A stretch of 64,000 nt of DNA, from the NCBI GenBank assembly GCA_020638555.1, contig JACKII010000002.1, positions 62,001 through 126,000 of the forward strand, given 5' to 3'. A program made the translations under genes and the position numbers. This DNA is from Alphaproteobacteria bacterium. Lineage in GTDB: Bacteria > Pseudomonadota > Alphaproteobacteria > Bin95. Within the stretch, counting starts at the first letter, position 1, and the number at the start of each line of letters is the position of its first letter. The notes under the pieces were generated by a model. The model searched no databases and was not told the origin of the DNA. It saw only the letters and a program-made list of their open reading frames with translations. Of this stretch, positions 16,835-25,159 are shown piece after piece.

Positions 16835-17866
16835 TCAGCGCACGCCGAGTTTTTTCTGCAGTTCGCTGGAGGAGGTGGTGTACTGGAAGCGCAGCCGCTC
16901 GCCCGGCCGGGCGATCTTGAACGCCGCCTGGCTCATCAACGCCGCCTCGTGGAAGCCCGAGAGAATCAGCTTCAGCTTGCCCGGATAGGTGTTGATGTCG
17001 CCGATGGCGAAAATGCCGGGCACGTTGCTCTCGAACTTCGCGGTGTCGACCGGGATCAGGTTCTGTTCCAGGTTGATGCCGAATTCCGCCACCGGGCCCA
17101 GCTTCATGGTCAGGCCGTAGAACGGCAACAGCATGTCGCACTCGTGCACGAAGGCGCCGGTTTCCTTGCCTTCCAGGCGCACGCCGGTCAGGTGCGGGGC
17201 GGTGCCCTCCAGGCCCTTCATCTGGGCGATGTGCAACTCGCCCTTGCCCTCGGCGACGATGGCGCGCATGGCCTCGACCGAGTGGGGGGCGGCCCGGAAC
17301 CCGTCGCGGTGGTGCACCAGGGCGATCTTGCGGGCGATGGGTTGCAGCGCGATGAACCAGTCCAGCGCCGAATCGCCGCCGCCGGCCACCAGCACGCTCT
17401 TGTCGCGGAAACGCTCCATCTGGCGCACGGCATAGAAGACGCTCTCGCCTTCATAGTCGTCCAGGCCTTCGAGATGGGGCTTTTTCGGCACAAAGCTGCC
17501 GCCGCCGGCCGCGATCACCAGGACCGGAGCCTCCAGCACGGTGCCGGCATCGGTCTTCAGGCGCCAGTGGCCGTTGTCGAGCCGGGTCAGCTCTTCGGCC
17601 ATTTCCGACAGATGGAATTGCGGATCGAACGGGGCGATCTGCTCCATCAGCTTGTCGGTCAGTTCCTGGCCGGTACAGACCGGGATGCCCGGAATGTCGT
17701 AAATCGGCTTTTCCGGATACAGCTCGGCACACTGGCCGCCGATCCGGTCGAGAATGTCGACCAGATGGGTTTTGAGGCCGAGCAGGCCCAGTTCGAACAC
17801 GGCGAAAAGGCCAACCGGCCCGGCACCGACGATGATCACGTCGGTCTGGTGCGCGTTGTCGCTCAC
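16835..17866 (-). CDS. Ferredoxin-NADP+ reductase, thioredoxin-reductase-like type
   Basis: 343 aa, TrxR-type FNR (YumC-like). FAD-binding motif IVGAGPVGLFAVFELGLLG at the N-terminus, NADP-binding motif VLVAGGGDSALDWFIAL in the middle, and the second FAD motif GIFAIGDINTYPG near the C-terminus. The redox CxxC of thioredoxin reductase is absent, as expected for FNR. The C-terminal FQYTTSSSELQKKLGV tail is typical of this type. I chose GTG at 17866 because AAGGA lies 9 bp upstream; an in-frame TTG at 17875 is too close to it. Downstream ferredoxin is the likely partner. Confidence 0.92.
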   Translation of the reverse strand: MSDNAHQTDVIIVGAGPVGLFAVFELGLLGLKTHLVDILDRIGGQCAELYPEKPIYDIPGIPVCTGQELTDKLMEQIAPFDPQFHLSEMAEELTRLDNGHWRLKTDAGTVLEAPVLVIAAGGGSFVPKKPHLEGLDDYEGESVFYAVRQMERFRDKSVLVAGGGDSALDWFIALQPIARKIALVHHRDGFRAAPHSVEAMRAIVAEGKGELHIAQMKGLEGTAPHLTGVRLEGKETGAFVHECDMLLPFYGLTMKLGPVAEFGINLEQNLIPVDTAKFESNVPGIFAIGDINTYPGKLKLILSGFHEAALMSQAAFKIARPGERLRFQYTTSSSELQKKLGVR

Positions 17867-17912
17867 GGGCGCCAATCCTTAATAGACGGGTCGCGGGGTG
17901 CGCTGGGTGCCC

Positions 17913-18098
17913 CTAGTATTTCTCTTTCGGCTCCAGCACCTGGCGGCCGCGATACATGCCGGTTTCCAGGTCGATGTGGTGCGGACGGTGGAACTCGCCG
18001 GTGTCCTTGTCCTCGCGCAGATTCGTGTGCTTGAGGGCGTGGTGCGAGCGACGCAGGCCACGCTTGGACGTGGTGGTTTTCTTCTTCGGAACGGCCAT
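17913..18098 (-). CDS. rpmF: 50S ribosomal protein L32
   Basis: 61 aa. Basic protein with the bL32 start MAVPKKKTTTSKRGLRRSHH and the family ending in a short basic tail. The four zinc cysteines of some L32 proteins are absent, as in most alphaproteobacterial L32. It is a structural protein of the large ribosomal subunit. Here it precedes the FNR gene by 47 bp. A divergent promoter region of about 190 bp separates it from the DUF35 gene. Confidence 0.97.
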   Translation of the reverse strand: MAVPKKKTTTSKRGLRRSHHALKHTNLREDKDTGEFHRPHHIDLETGMYRGRQVLEPKEKY

Positions 18099-18287
18099 GG
18101 ATAAAGGCTCCCAGAATATCGGACGGCCGCGGGAAGGAGGTCTGCCGCGGCCGCGCTAGAAACGGGCCTTATACAGAGTGCCGCCCGCCTTGCCAAGCGC
18201 TCGCTTCGGGTTTGTGCGTCGCACGCACCTCGCCTAAGGTAGCGGTATCGAACGACGGCGAGTGTCAGAGAAGGAGACGCCAAAGCC

Positions 18288-18704
18288 ATGACCGATAAAC
18301 CCGGCCGGCCCGTGCCGAAGGCCACGCCCGAAACCCAGCATTTCTGGGACGGTTGCAACCAGGGCAAGATCATCCTCCAGCGCTGCAAGGACACGGGCAA
18401 GGCCTATTTCCCGCCCCGCCCGTTCAGCCCCTACACCGGATCGCGCAATGTCGAGACGTTCGAGGCGTCGGGCAAGGGCGTGCTCTGGTCCTACATCATC
18501 AGCCACCGCGACCATCCCAACTTCGACATGAAGGCGCCCTACGCCATCGCCGTCGTCAAGCTGGACGAGGGCGTGCAGATGATGACCAACATCGTCGACT
18601 GCGAGCAGACGCCCGAGGCGCTGCAACTCGACATGCCGGTGCAGGTGACGTTCAAGCGCCTGACCGACGACATCAACCTGCCGCTGTTCAAGCCGGCCTC
18701 CTGA
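18288..18704 (+). CDS. DUF35-type OB-fold protein (Zn-ribbon degenerate)
   Basis: 138 aa. Layout is an N-terminal helix (TPETQHFWDGC), a rubredoxin-like zinc-ribbon region and a C-terminal OB fold (SGKGVLWSYIISHR, APYAIAVVKLDEGVQMMTNI). In the family the ribbon carries two CxxC pairs; here only C33 of QRCKDTGKAYFPP remains, with Asp/Thr/Tyr elsewhere, so zinc binding looks lost. Such proteins act as partners of SCP2-type thiolases, thought to hold or channel acyl-CoA. The thiolase gene starts 29 bp downstream, consistent with a two-subunit complex. Confidence 0.88.
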   Translation: MTDKPGRPVPKATPETQHFWDGCNQGKIILQRCKDTGKAYFPPRPFSPYTGSRNVETFEASGKGVLWSYIISHRDHPNFDMKAPYAIAVVKLDEGVQMMTNIVDCEQTPEALQLDMPVQVTFKRLTDDINLPLFKPAS

Positions 18705-18733
18705 AGCGGCCTGGCGAAAGGAATACACGACCG

Positions 18734-19876
18734 ATGAAACCCGGTTCCGTCGCCGTTGTCGGCGCTGCTGAGACCACCGAGCTCGGCAAACTCCCCCACA
18801 TGTCCAACATCCAGCTGCACGCGGATGCCGCCCTCAACGCCATGGCCGACTGCGGCCTGAAGCCCGAGGACATCGACGGCATCGCCACCGCGCGCGAAAA
18901 CCCGATCGAGATCGCCCACTATCTGGGCATCAAGCCGCGCTATGTGGATGGCACCAGCGTCGGCGGCTGCTCGTTCATGATCCATGTGAAGCACGCGGTC
19001 GCGGCCATCGAAAGCGGCATGGCCGACACCATCCTCGTCACCCATGGCGAGAGCGGCCGCAGCCAGGTCGGCATGACGCCGCGCGGCATCAACCCGGCCA
19101 TGCTGGACGGCCAGTTCCAGATTCCCTACGGCGTCACCAACCCGCCGACCATGTTCACCATTCCGGTGCTGCGCTATCTCAAGACCTACAACGTGCCGAT
19201 CGAGCGCGTGGCCAATGTGGCGGTGGTGCAGCGCGAGTGGTCGGCGATGCACCCGCGGGCGACCTTCCGCGACCCGCTGACGGTCGATGACGTGATGAAC
19301 GCCCGCATGATCGCCTGGCCGTTCTCGCTGCTGATGTGCTGCCTGGTGACCGACGGCGGCGGCGCGCTGATCCTGACCCGCTCCGACCGGGCCAAGGACT
19401 TCCCGACCAAGCCCGTCTACGTGCTGGGCGCGGGCGAGGCCGGCGAGCACACGCTGGTCAGTCAGATGAGCGACTTCACCTCCTCCCAGGCCTTCCGCAT
19501 CGCCGGCGAGAATGTCTGGAAGTCCAGCGGGCTGAAGCATTCCGACGTCGACCATTTGATGATCTACGATGCGTTCGCGCACCTGCCGATCTATGGCCTG
19601 GAAGACCTGGGCTTTGTCGGCCGCGGCGAGGGCGGCGATTTCATCTGGGAGGGCAACACCCGCCCCGGCGGCAAGCTGCCGCTGAACACCAATGGCGGCG
19701 GCCTCTCGTACATGCACAGCGGCATGTACGGCATGTACGCCCTGCAGGAGAGCGTGCGCCAGATGCGCGGCACCTCGCCGGCCCAGGTCGAGGGCGCCAA
19801 GGTGAGCCTCTGCCACGGCGTCGGCGGCATGTTCTCCGCCAGCGGCTCGATCATGTTCTCGAACGAGCTGCCGTGA
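18734..19876 (+). CDS. SCP2-type thiolase-family protein
   Basis: 380 aa, the length of archaeal/SCP-x-like thiolases encoded next to DUF35 proteins. Recognisable blocks: VAVVGAAETTELGKLP at the start, a GTSVGGCSFMIHVKHAVAAI region where the nucleophilic Cys would lie (VGGCS), HGESGRSQVGM, and the C-terminal LCHGVGGMFSASGSIMF carrying the HGxGG loop. It probably condenses or cleaves acyl-CoA with its DUF35 partner. The last 286 bp are repeated, partly diverged, at 20909-21179 beyond an AT-rich insertion; the final 147 bp are identical. Confidence 0.88.
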   Translation: MKPGSVAVVGAAETTELGKLPHMSNIQLHADAALNAMADCGLKPEDIDGIATARENPIEIAHYLGIKPRYVDGTSVGGCSFMIHVKHAVAAIESGMADTILVTHGESGRSQVGMTPRGINPAMLDGQFQIPYGVTNPPTMFTIPVLRYLKTYNVPIERVANVAVVQREWSAMHPRATFRDPLTVDDVMNARMIAWPFSLLMCCLVTDGGGALILTRSDRAKDFPTKPVYVLGAGEAGEHTLVSQMSDFTSSQAFRIAGENVWKSSGLKHSDVDHLMIYDAFAHLPIYGLEDLGFVGRGEGGDFIWEGNTRPGGKLPLNTNGGGLSYMHSGMYGMYALQESVRQMRGTSPAQVEGAKVSLCHGVGGMFSASGSIMFSNELP

Positions 19877-19951
19877 AATTGAGTGCGTCTGGGCGAGGGG
19901 ATTAATTGCCCTCGCCCAGATTATGTCTTGGCCAATTCAAAAATTGATAGC

Positions 19952-20686
19952 ATGTGGAAAGCATCATTCCTATTTTTTGCGATCTTAGTCGGGTGTATAA
20001 AATATGTGGAGATACCCGATAAACAGCCCAGTGGTGGTCTGGAAACGCTTCAACTTGTCTACAATCTGGAGAATGGCTATGTGCCTTCTCGAATATTTTC
20101 CGGTCCGTCAGATTATCCACCAGAAAAATTTCACGTGTATGCGATAGTTGCGTTTCCAGCCAATGGTTTTGCCAAGGAGAGAGAAAGACATTTGTTGCAT
20201 TGCAAAGCGTATATTGCGAGTCTTAATAATAGTTTCAGATTATCCAGAGAATTGCACAAGCAGCTTGTCACAGTGTGGCCATTAAATAGTAATAATACTG
20301 CATATTTTCTCAATAATAAGACTATCGAATTGGATAGTATATGTGAAATTGCTGTCAGTGAGTATGGTTTGTCATCTGCGCAACTTGCCTTAAGGCAAGC
20401 GAGAATGCGGGATTCTTCTGTTAAAGGGGTGGGGCCATTTCTACTAGCGTGGTCACCCGCGGCAAGAAAAGGTCAAAAGGACTCTGATATGCTGGTGATG
20501 GACCTTAGTGGAGTTAATTCCTATGATTCTGCCTTAAAGAGGTATGTAATGTGGGCTGAAGAGATTGAAAACGATCCGAGTACATGGGAATCTGGATGGG
20601 ATTATGATAAAATTCTCGCTAATATTGCAAATTCATTGAATCAGCGGGGCAGGGAATGGTTTAGGATAATTCAAGGCGATGATTGA
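19952..20686 (+). CDS. AT-rich predicted lipoprotein of unknown function
   Basis: 244 aa. ATG at 19952 gives a short signal peptide ending in a lipobox, FFAILVGC, so lipidation at Cys is expected and the protein would be anchored in the periplasm-facing membrane. The mature part has no motif I recognise; it is mixed alpha/beta with a long polar C-terminus. Base composition is strikingly AT-rich compared with the flanking thiolase, indicating acquisition. It overlaps the following 57-aa membrane protein gene by 8 bp. Both are bracketed by copies of the thiolase 3' end. Function unknown; a surface or immunity role is only a guess. Confidence 0.65.
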   Translation: MWKASFLFFAILVGCIKYVEIPDKQPSGGLETLQLVYNLENGYVPSRIFSGPSDYPPEKFHVYAIVAFPANGFAKERERHLLHCKAYIASLNNSFRLSRELHKQLVTVWPLNSNNTAYFLNNKTIELDSICEIAVSEYGLSSAQLALRQARMRDSSVKGVGPFLLAWSPAARKGQKDSDMLVMDLSGVNSYDSALKRYVMWAEEIENDPSTWESGWDYDKILANIANSLNQRGREWFRIIQGDD

Positions 20687-20852
20687 GAATATTTTTAAAA
20701 TTCCGAAATGTATGATCTTGGGCTTAGTAATAGGCGTGTTAATTGGTGCTTTTTGGAGTGATTTGGACATGTATGGGATGGTCCTGTTTGTTATCATATT
20801 TTCTTTAGTTTTTTTTCTTTTTTGCCGATTTATTCAATGTATTAAAAAATAG
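20679..20852 (+). CDS. 57-aa two-helix membrane protein
   Basis: Starts MIENIFKIPKCMILGLVIGV and contains two hydrophobic helices (about residues 11-25 and 33-50) with a short DLDMYG turn, ending in a basic tail (CIKK). The ATG overlaps the end of the lipoprotein gene (ATGATTGA), a layout that indicates translational coupling. No family recognised. Size and topology would fit a small inner-membrane partner or immunity-type protein. No further coding sequence lies between its stop and the thiolase fragment at 20909. Confidence 0.55.
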   Translation: MIENIFKIPKCMILGLVIGVLIGAFWSDLDMYGMVLFVIIFSLVFFLFCRFIQCIKK

Positions 20853-20908
20853 GCATTTACAATATGAGCTTTGTAAGTATTGAAGGCAATAAATTTTGAT
20901 TTTGCAGT

Positions 20909-21179
20909 CTATGGCCTGGAAGATATCGGCATTGTCGGCCGTGGCGAAGGCGGCGACTTCATCTGGGAGGGCAGCGCCCGTCCCGGCAGTAAGCTGTCGC
21001 TGAACACCAATGGTGGCGGGCGCACGCACTCCGGCATGTACGCCCTGCAGGAGAGCGTGCGCCAGATGCGCGGCACCTCGCCGGCCCAGGTCGAGGGCGC
21101 CAAGGTGAGCCTCTGCCACGGCGTCGGCGGCATGTTCTCCGCCAGCGGCTCGATCATGTTCTCGAACGAGCTGCCGTGA
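20909..21179 (+). pseudogene. Duplicated 3' fragment of the SCP2-type thiolase gene
   Basis: In frame it encodes the last 90 residues of the thiolase (YGLEDIGIVGRGEGGDF onward), ending at the same stop. Against 19591-19876 the first about 120 bp differ at many positions and include a short deletion, whereas the last 147 bp (21033-21179 versus 19730-19876) are identical. It has no start of its own. It is either the displaced original end or the incoming end of a relative. Confidence 0.9.
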
Positions 21180-21210
21180 TCCCGGATCGCGGTCTCGACT
21201 GTTGACGGCG

Positions 21211-21240
21211 GGAGCCCGGCTCGGAGACGAGCCGGGCTCC
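21211..21240 (+). terminator. Terminator-like hairpin after the thiolase fragment
   Basis: GGAGCCCGGCTC and GAGCCGGGCTCC form a perfect 12-bp stem with a 6-nt loop, 31 bp past the stop. The U-tract is absent. From here to the IS630 end at 21489 (about 250 bp) I see no gene, only GC-rich sequence with CGCGCCAA-like reiterations around 21335-21370. Confidence 0.6.
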
Positions 21241-21488
21241 TGTCATGAACGGGGAGGGATCGGGGATCGGACTTGGAGACCGGGCTTGGGGCCGGCCGGC
21301 TTTGGCGCTTGGGAGAAGGCGTTTTCCGGTCGCCACGCCAATCGGCGCGCCAATCCACGCGCCAACGCCAAGCGGGCGAAGGTCCGGCGCAATCGGCGGA
21401 CAGGATTTTCGGATTGAGACAAGCGCGTCTATTGCGCCGTCGCTGACGCAATCGGCCAGATCCAGGACGTTGGATATGCCCGCGCCTA

Positions 21489-22655
21489 ATACCAAGTCCC
21501 GAAGAGGCTGACTCACGTCGGGGATTCCCAAGCGGCTGATTTTCTGATTCACCATCTCAGGTTGAAGGAGACTTGCGATGGCGGCTGCGATTGGGGTTCG
21601 AACAGACTACGCTTCGGCAGATTTGCGTGGTTTGGCGCGTTGTTGTGGTGATGGGGAGCAGGTGCGGCGGCTGTTGGCGCTGGCGTCGATCCTCGATGGC
21701 GGGAGCCGGAGTGAAGCGGCGAAGATCGGCGGCGTCACTCTTCAGATCGTGCGCGACTGGGTGATCCGCTTCAATGCGGATGGGCCGGACGGCCTCAAGT
21801 CGCGCAAGGCACCGGGCAAGCCCTCTATCCTGAACGATGAGCAGCGCCGTGCGTTAGCCGATATCGTCGAGGCAGGGCCGATCCCGGCTGCGCATGGCGT
21901 GGTTCGTTGGCGGCTGATCGACTTGGCGCAGTGGCTATGGGACGAGTACGGCCTGTCGATTTCCAAACAGTCGCTCAGCCGTGAGATGCGCGCGCTGGGC
22001 TTTCGCAAGCTTTCGGCCCGGCCTCGCCACCGAGGCCAGAAACCACAAGACATTGCCGATTTTAAAAAAGCTTCGCCGCCCGTCTGGCGCAGATCAAGCG
22101 AGGGCTTCCGAGGGGGACGCCCATAGAACTGTGGTGGCAGGACGAGGCGCGCATCGGCCAGCAGACCAAGCTCACTCGGCGCTGGGCCAGACGCGGCACC
22201 CGGCCTTCGGCGACGAGGGACCAGAGGCGCTCCTCGGCATGGATCTTCGGGGCCATCTGTCCTGCTGAAGGCAAGGCCGCCGGGATCGTCATGCCCCGAT
22301 GCAACAGCGAGGCGATGAGCATGCACCTGGCAGAGATCGCCTTCCACGTCGCCACCGGCGCGCATGCCGTCGTCCTGCTCGATCAGGCCGGATGGCATGG
22401 ATCGGCCGAGTTGGTCGTTCCCTCCAGCATCACCTTGATGCCGCTACCGCCCAGATGCCCGGAACTCAACCCGGTCGAGAATGTCTGGCAGTTCATGCGC
22501 GACAACTGGCTCTCGAACCGCATCTTCAAATCCTACGACGACATCGTCGATCACTGCTGCTTCGCCTGGAACCGTCTGGTCAATCAGCCATGGAAGATCA
22601 TGTCCATCGGAATGCGCCAATGGGCACATGAGTTCTGATCAATGGGACTTGGTAT
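21489..22655 (+). mobile_element. IS630-family insertion sequence, copy 1 (complete)
   Basis: Bounded by terminal inverted repeats ATACCAAGTCCC (21489-21500) and GGGACTTGGTAT (22644-22655). It carries a two-frame transposase. A TA precedes the left end (21487-21488), as expected for IS630 elements that target TA. The right flank passes directly into copy 2, so the right-hand target duplication is missing. Confidence 0.85.
21578..22638 (+). CDS. IS630-family transposase, programmed -1 frameshift (copy 1)
   Basis: Two overlapping frames that together give about 353 aa. The first frame (21578-22126) is the N-terminal helix-turn-helix half (SEAAKIGGVTLQIVRDW and LSISKQSLSREMRALGF). At about 22068 the run TTTTAAAAAAGC allows a -1 shift into the second frame, which holds the catalytic DDE core: WWQDEARIGQQ, VVLLDQAGWHGS and CPELNPVENVWQ. 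IS630 elements commonly use such a slippery A-run. GAAGGAG precedes the ATG. It should be an active transposase if the shift occurs. Confidence 0.88.
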
Positions 22656-23753
22656 CAGGTTGAAGGAGACTTGCGATGGCGGCTGCGATTGGGGTTCGAA
22701 CAGACTACGCTTCGGCAGATTTGCGTGGTTTGGCGCGTTGTTGTGGTGATGGGGAGCAGGTGCGGCGGCTGTTGGCGCTGGCGTCGATCCTCGATGGCGG
22801 GAGCCGGAGTGAAGCGGCGAAGATCGGCGGCGTCACTCTTCAGATCGTGCGCGACTGGGTGATCCGCTTCAATGCGGATGGGCCGGACGGCCTCAAGTCG
22901 CGCAAGGCACCGGGCAAGCCCTCTATCCTGAACGATGAGCAGCGCCGTGCGTTAGCCGATATCGTCGAGGCAGGGCCGATCCCGGCTGCGCATGGCGTGG
23001 TTCGTTGGCGGCTGATCGACTTGGCGCAGTGGCTATGGGACGAGTACGGCCTGTCGATTTCCAAACAGTCGCTCAGCCGTGAGATGCGCGCGCTGGGCTT
23101 TCGCAAGCTTTCGGCCCGGCCTCGCCACCGAGGCCAGAAACCACAAGACATTGCCGATTTTAAAAAAGCTTCGCCGCCCGTCTGGCGCAGATCAAGCGAG
23201 GGCTTCCGAGGGGGACGCCCATAGAACTGTGGTGGCAGGACGAGGCGCGCATCGGCCAGCAGACCAAGCTCACTCGGCGCTGGGCCAGACGCGGCACCCG
23301 GCCTTCGGCGACGAGGGACCAGAGGCGCTCCTCGGCATGGATCTTCGGGGCCATCTGTCCTGCTGAAGGCAAGGCCGCCGGGATCGTCATGCCCCGATGC
23401 AACAGCGAGGCGATGAGCATGCACCTGGCAGAGATCGCCTTCCACGTCGCCACCGGCGCGCATGCCGTCGTCCTGCTCGATCAGGCCGGATGGCATGGAT
23501 CGGCCGAGTTGGTCGTTCCCTCCAGCATCACCTTGATGCCGCTACCGCCCAGATGCCCGGAACTCAACCCGGTCGAGAATGTCTGGCAGTTCATGCGCGA
23601 CAACTGGCTCTCGAACCGCATCTTCAAATCCTACGACGACATCGTCGATCACTGCTGCTTCGCCTGGAACCGTCTGGTCAATCAGCCATGGAAGATCATG
23701 TCCATCGGAATGCGCCAATGGGCACATGAGTTCTGATCAATGGGACTTGGTAT
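22656..23753 (+). mobile_element. IS630-family insertion sequence, copy 2 (lacks left terminus)
   Basis: Repeat of 21558-22655 at an offset of exactly 1098 bp. I compared the frames and ends and found no difference. It starts immediately after the right inverted repeat of copy 1 and lacks the first about 69 bp, including the left inverted repeat; the right repeat GGGACTTGGTAT is present at 23742-23753. It ends only 12 bp before the tRNA-Phe-derived attachment site. Confidence 0.85.
22676..23736 (+). CDS. IS630-family transposase, programmed -1 frameshift (copy 2)
   Basis: Same two-frame gene as in copy 1, with the same A-run slippery site (about 23166) and the same DDE residues. Translations of both frames match copy 1 residue for residue. 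Because its element lacks a left inverted repeat, this copy could supply transposase but not move by itself. Confidence 0.88.
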
Positions 23754-23765
23754 AAGTCATTGAAG

Positions 23766-23815
23766 AGAATGGTGCCCAGGGGCGGATTCGAACCACCGAC
23801 ACGCGGATTTTCAGT
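23766..23815. other. Left attachment site: 3' part of tRNA-Phe
   Basis: 50 bp identical to 49343-49392. It contains the 3' 46 nt of tRNA-Phe (CCA end, acceptor 3' strand, T arm, variable region and 3' part of the anticodon arm) on the minus strand. After 23815 the sequence departs from tRNA, so this copy is not a gene. The integrase gene starts 145 bp to the right. Confidence 0.92.
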
Positions 23816-23930
23816 TCGCGAGGATATACTTCCACCGTTGCTCATTGCTTCACATAACTCTATGATTTATCGCGAATATAGGGGTCTGAGGTGAACATAG
23901 CTGAACCTGGAAACACCCTCTTATGCACGC

Positions 23931-23956
23931 GATTTATGTGACTAAAAAGAGACTAA
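23931..23956. repeat. 26-bp direct repeat near the left island end
   Basis: Begins GATTTATGTGACT and ends AGAGACTAA; an exact copy is at 49275-49300. It lies a few bases upstream of the integrase start, with GACTAA occurring twice within it. Candidate integrase arm-type site or integrase promoter element. Confidence 0.7.
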
Positions 23957-24312
23957 TGCAATGAAGCTGCGGCTCACGGACATCGCCATCAAACGCCTCG
24001 CTTTCCCTGAGACAGGGCAACAAACGTACTGGGATGAAGCGACGCCCGGCTTTGGCCTGCGGTGTTCGCAGAAGAGTAAATCGTTTGTGGTGATGTATGG
24101 TGAGAAGCGCCGGTTGAAGACCTTGGGGCGTTATCCGGATTTCTCGTTATCCGAAGCCCGAAAGGAAGCCCGTCGGTTCCTGGCTGACGCTGACGAGCGT
24201 CCCGACGCGAGTGAGCCACCAACAATAGCGTTCGAAGAGGCAAAACAACGCTTTCTGGCGCACTGTGAAGGACGGAACAAGGAGCGGACCGTCAAAGACT
24301 ATACGCGGCTGC

Positions 24313-25079
24313 TTAGGCCGTCGACTCATAAACGCGCAATCGGATGCGGATGGCCGCGAGCTTGATCATGGCGAGGTAAGTTGAGCCGAGCTTGTCGTAG
24401 CGGGTTGCGATACGACGGAAATATTTGAGTTTGTTGAAGAAGCGCTCGATGAGGTTACGCTCCCGGTACAAGGCAGGGCTAAAGCAAATGGGGTGTTTCC
24501 GGTTCGACCTGGCGGGAATATTGGCCCAGGCTCCAGCAGCGTACAGCGTCTCCCGTATCCAGTCGGCATCGTAGGCTTTGTCGGCCAGTAGCATCTCGCC
24601 GGAATCGATGGCGGATAGCAGATCCTCTGCCGCCCTGGCGTCATGCATTTGGCCGGGCGAAATCGCGAGGCGCACCGGCAGGCCACGGCCATCGACTACA
24701 GCATGGATTTTCGTTGTAAGACCACCCCGGCTTCGTCCGAGACAACGATCTGGGTGGCTTTTTTTAACGTCGCTGCCGAGTGATGGACGCGGACACTTGT
24801 GCCGTCGATCATCTTGATGCCGTCACCATAAGCATCTGTGATCGCGTCCATAATCTGGTCCCAGATGCCCGCCTTGGTCCAGCGGCGGAAACGGTTGTAG
24901 CAGGTCGTAACCGGGCCGTAGCGCTCCGGAAGGTCGGCCCAGGGCGCACCGGAGCGCAAGACCCAGAATATGCCGTTCAAAACGCGCCGGTCATCGACAC
25001 GGGGAACACCGCGGGACTTCTGGGGCAGAACCGGCTGAATGACCGACCACTCGGCATCCGTGAGATCGTAGCGTGCCAT
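24313..25079 (-). CDS. IS5-family transposase, two-frame (copy 1)
   Basis: First frame (24696-25079) starts MARYDLTDAEWSVIQPVLPQ and carries the first catalytic Asp in MIDGTSVRVH. A -1 shift at the CGAAAATCC run near 24705 joins it to the second frame, which holds LADKAYDADW (second Asp) and RNLIERFFNKLKYFRR (Glu and the YREK-like region). Together about 250 aa. The last codon inside the element is GCC; the stop TAA is formed by the TA target duplication plus the next base outside the element. Confidence 0.88.
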
Positions 25080-25159
25080 GGACAATCCTCCTCCAGCACG
25101 CTTGAATCCGATTTGTCCACCTTTGGGAATCCCCAATGGCCGTTTATGAGTGCACGGCC
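24316..25159 (-). mobile_element. IS5-family (IS427-like) element, copy 1
   Basis: 844 bp with near-perfect 19-bp inverted ends (GGCCGTCGACTCATAAACG and the complement of CGTTTATGAGTGCACGGCC) and a TA duplication on both sides (24314-24315, 25160-25161). It cuts the island integrase. An inverted copy of the same length is at 31512-32355. Confidence 0.93.

Noticed and set aside
21154..21555. 133-codon minus-strand frame before the IS630 copies
   Set aside because: It begins inside the IS left end and runs into the antisense of the thiolase fragment; no recognisable family, composition as expected for GC-rich shadow frames.
23770..23815. Second tRNA-Phe gene
   Set aside because: Only the 3' 46 nt match; the D arm and 5' acceptor strand are absent, so it is an attachment remnant.
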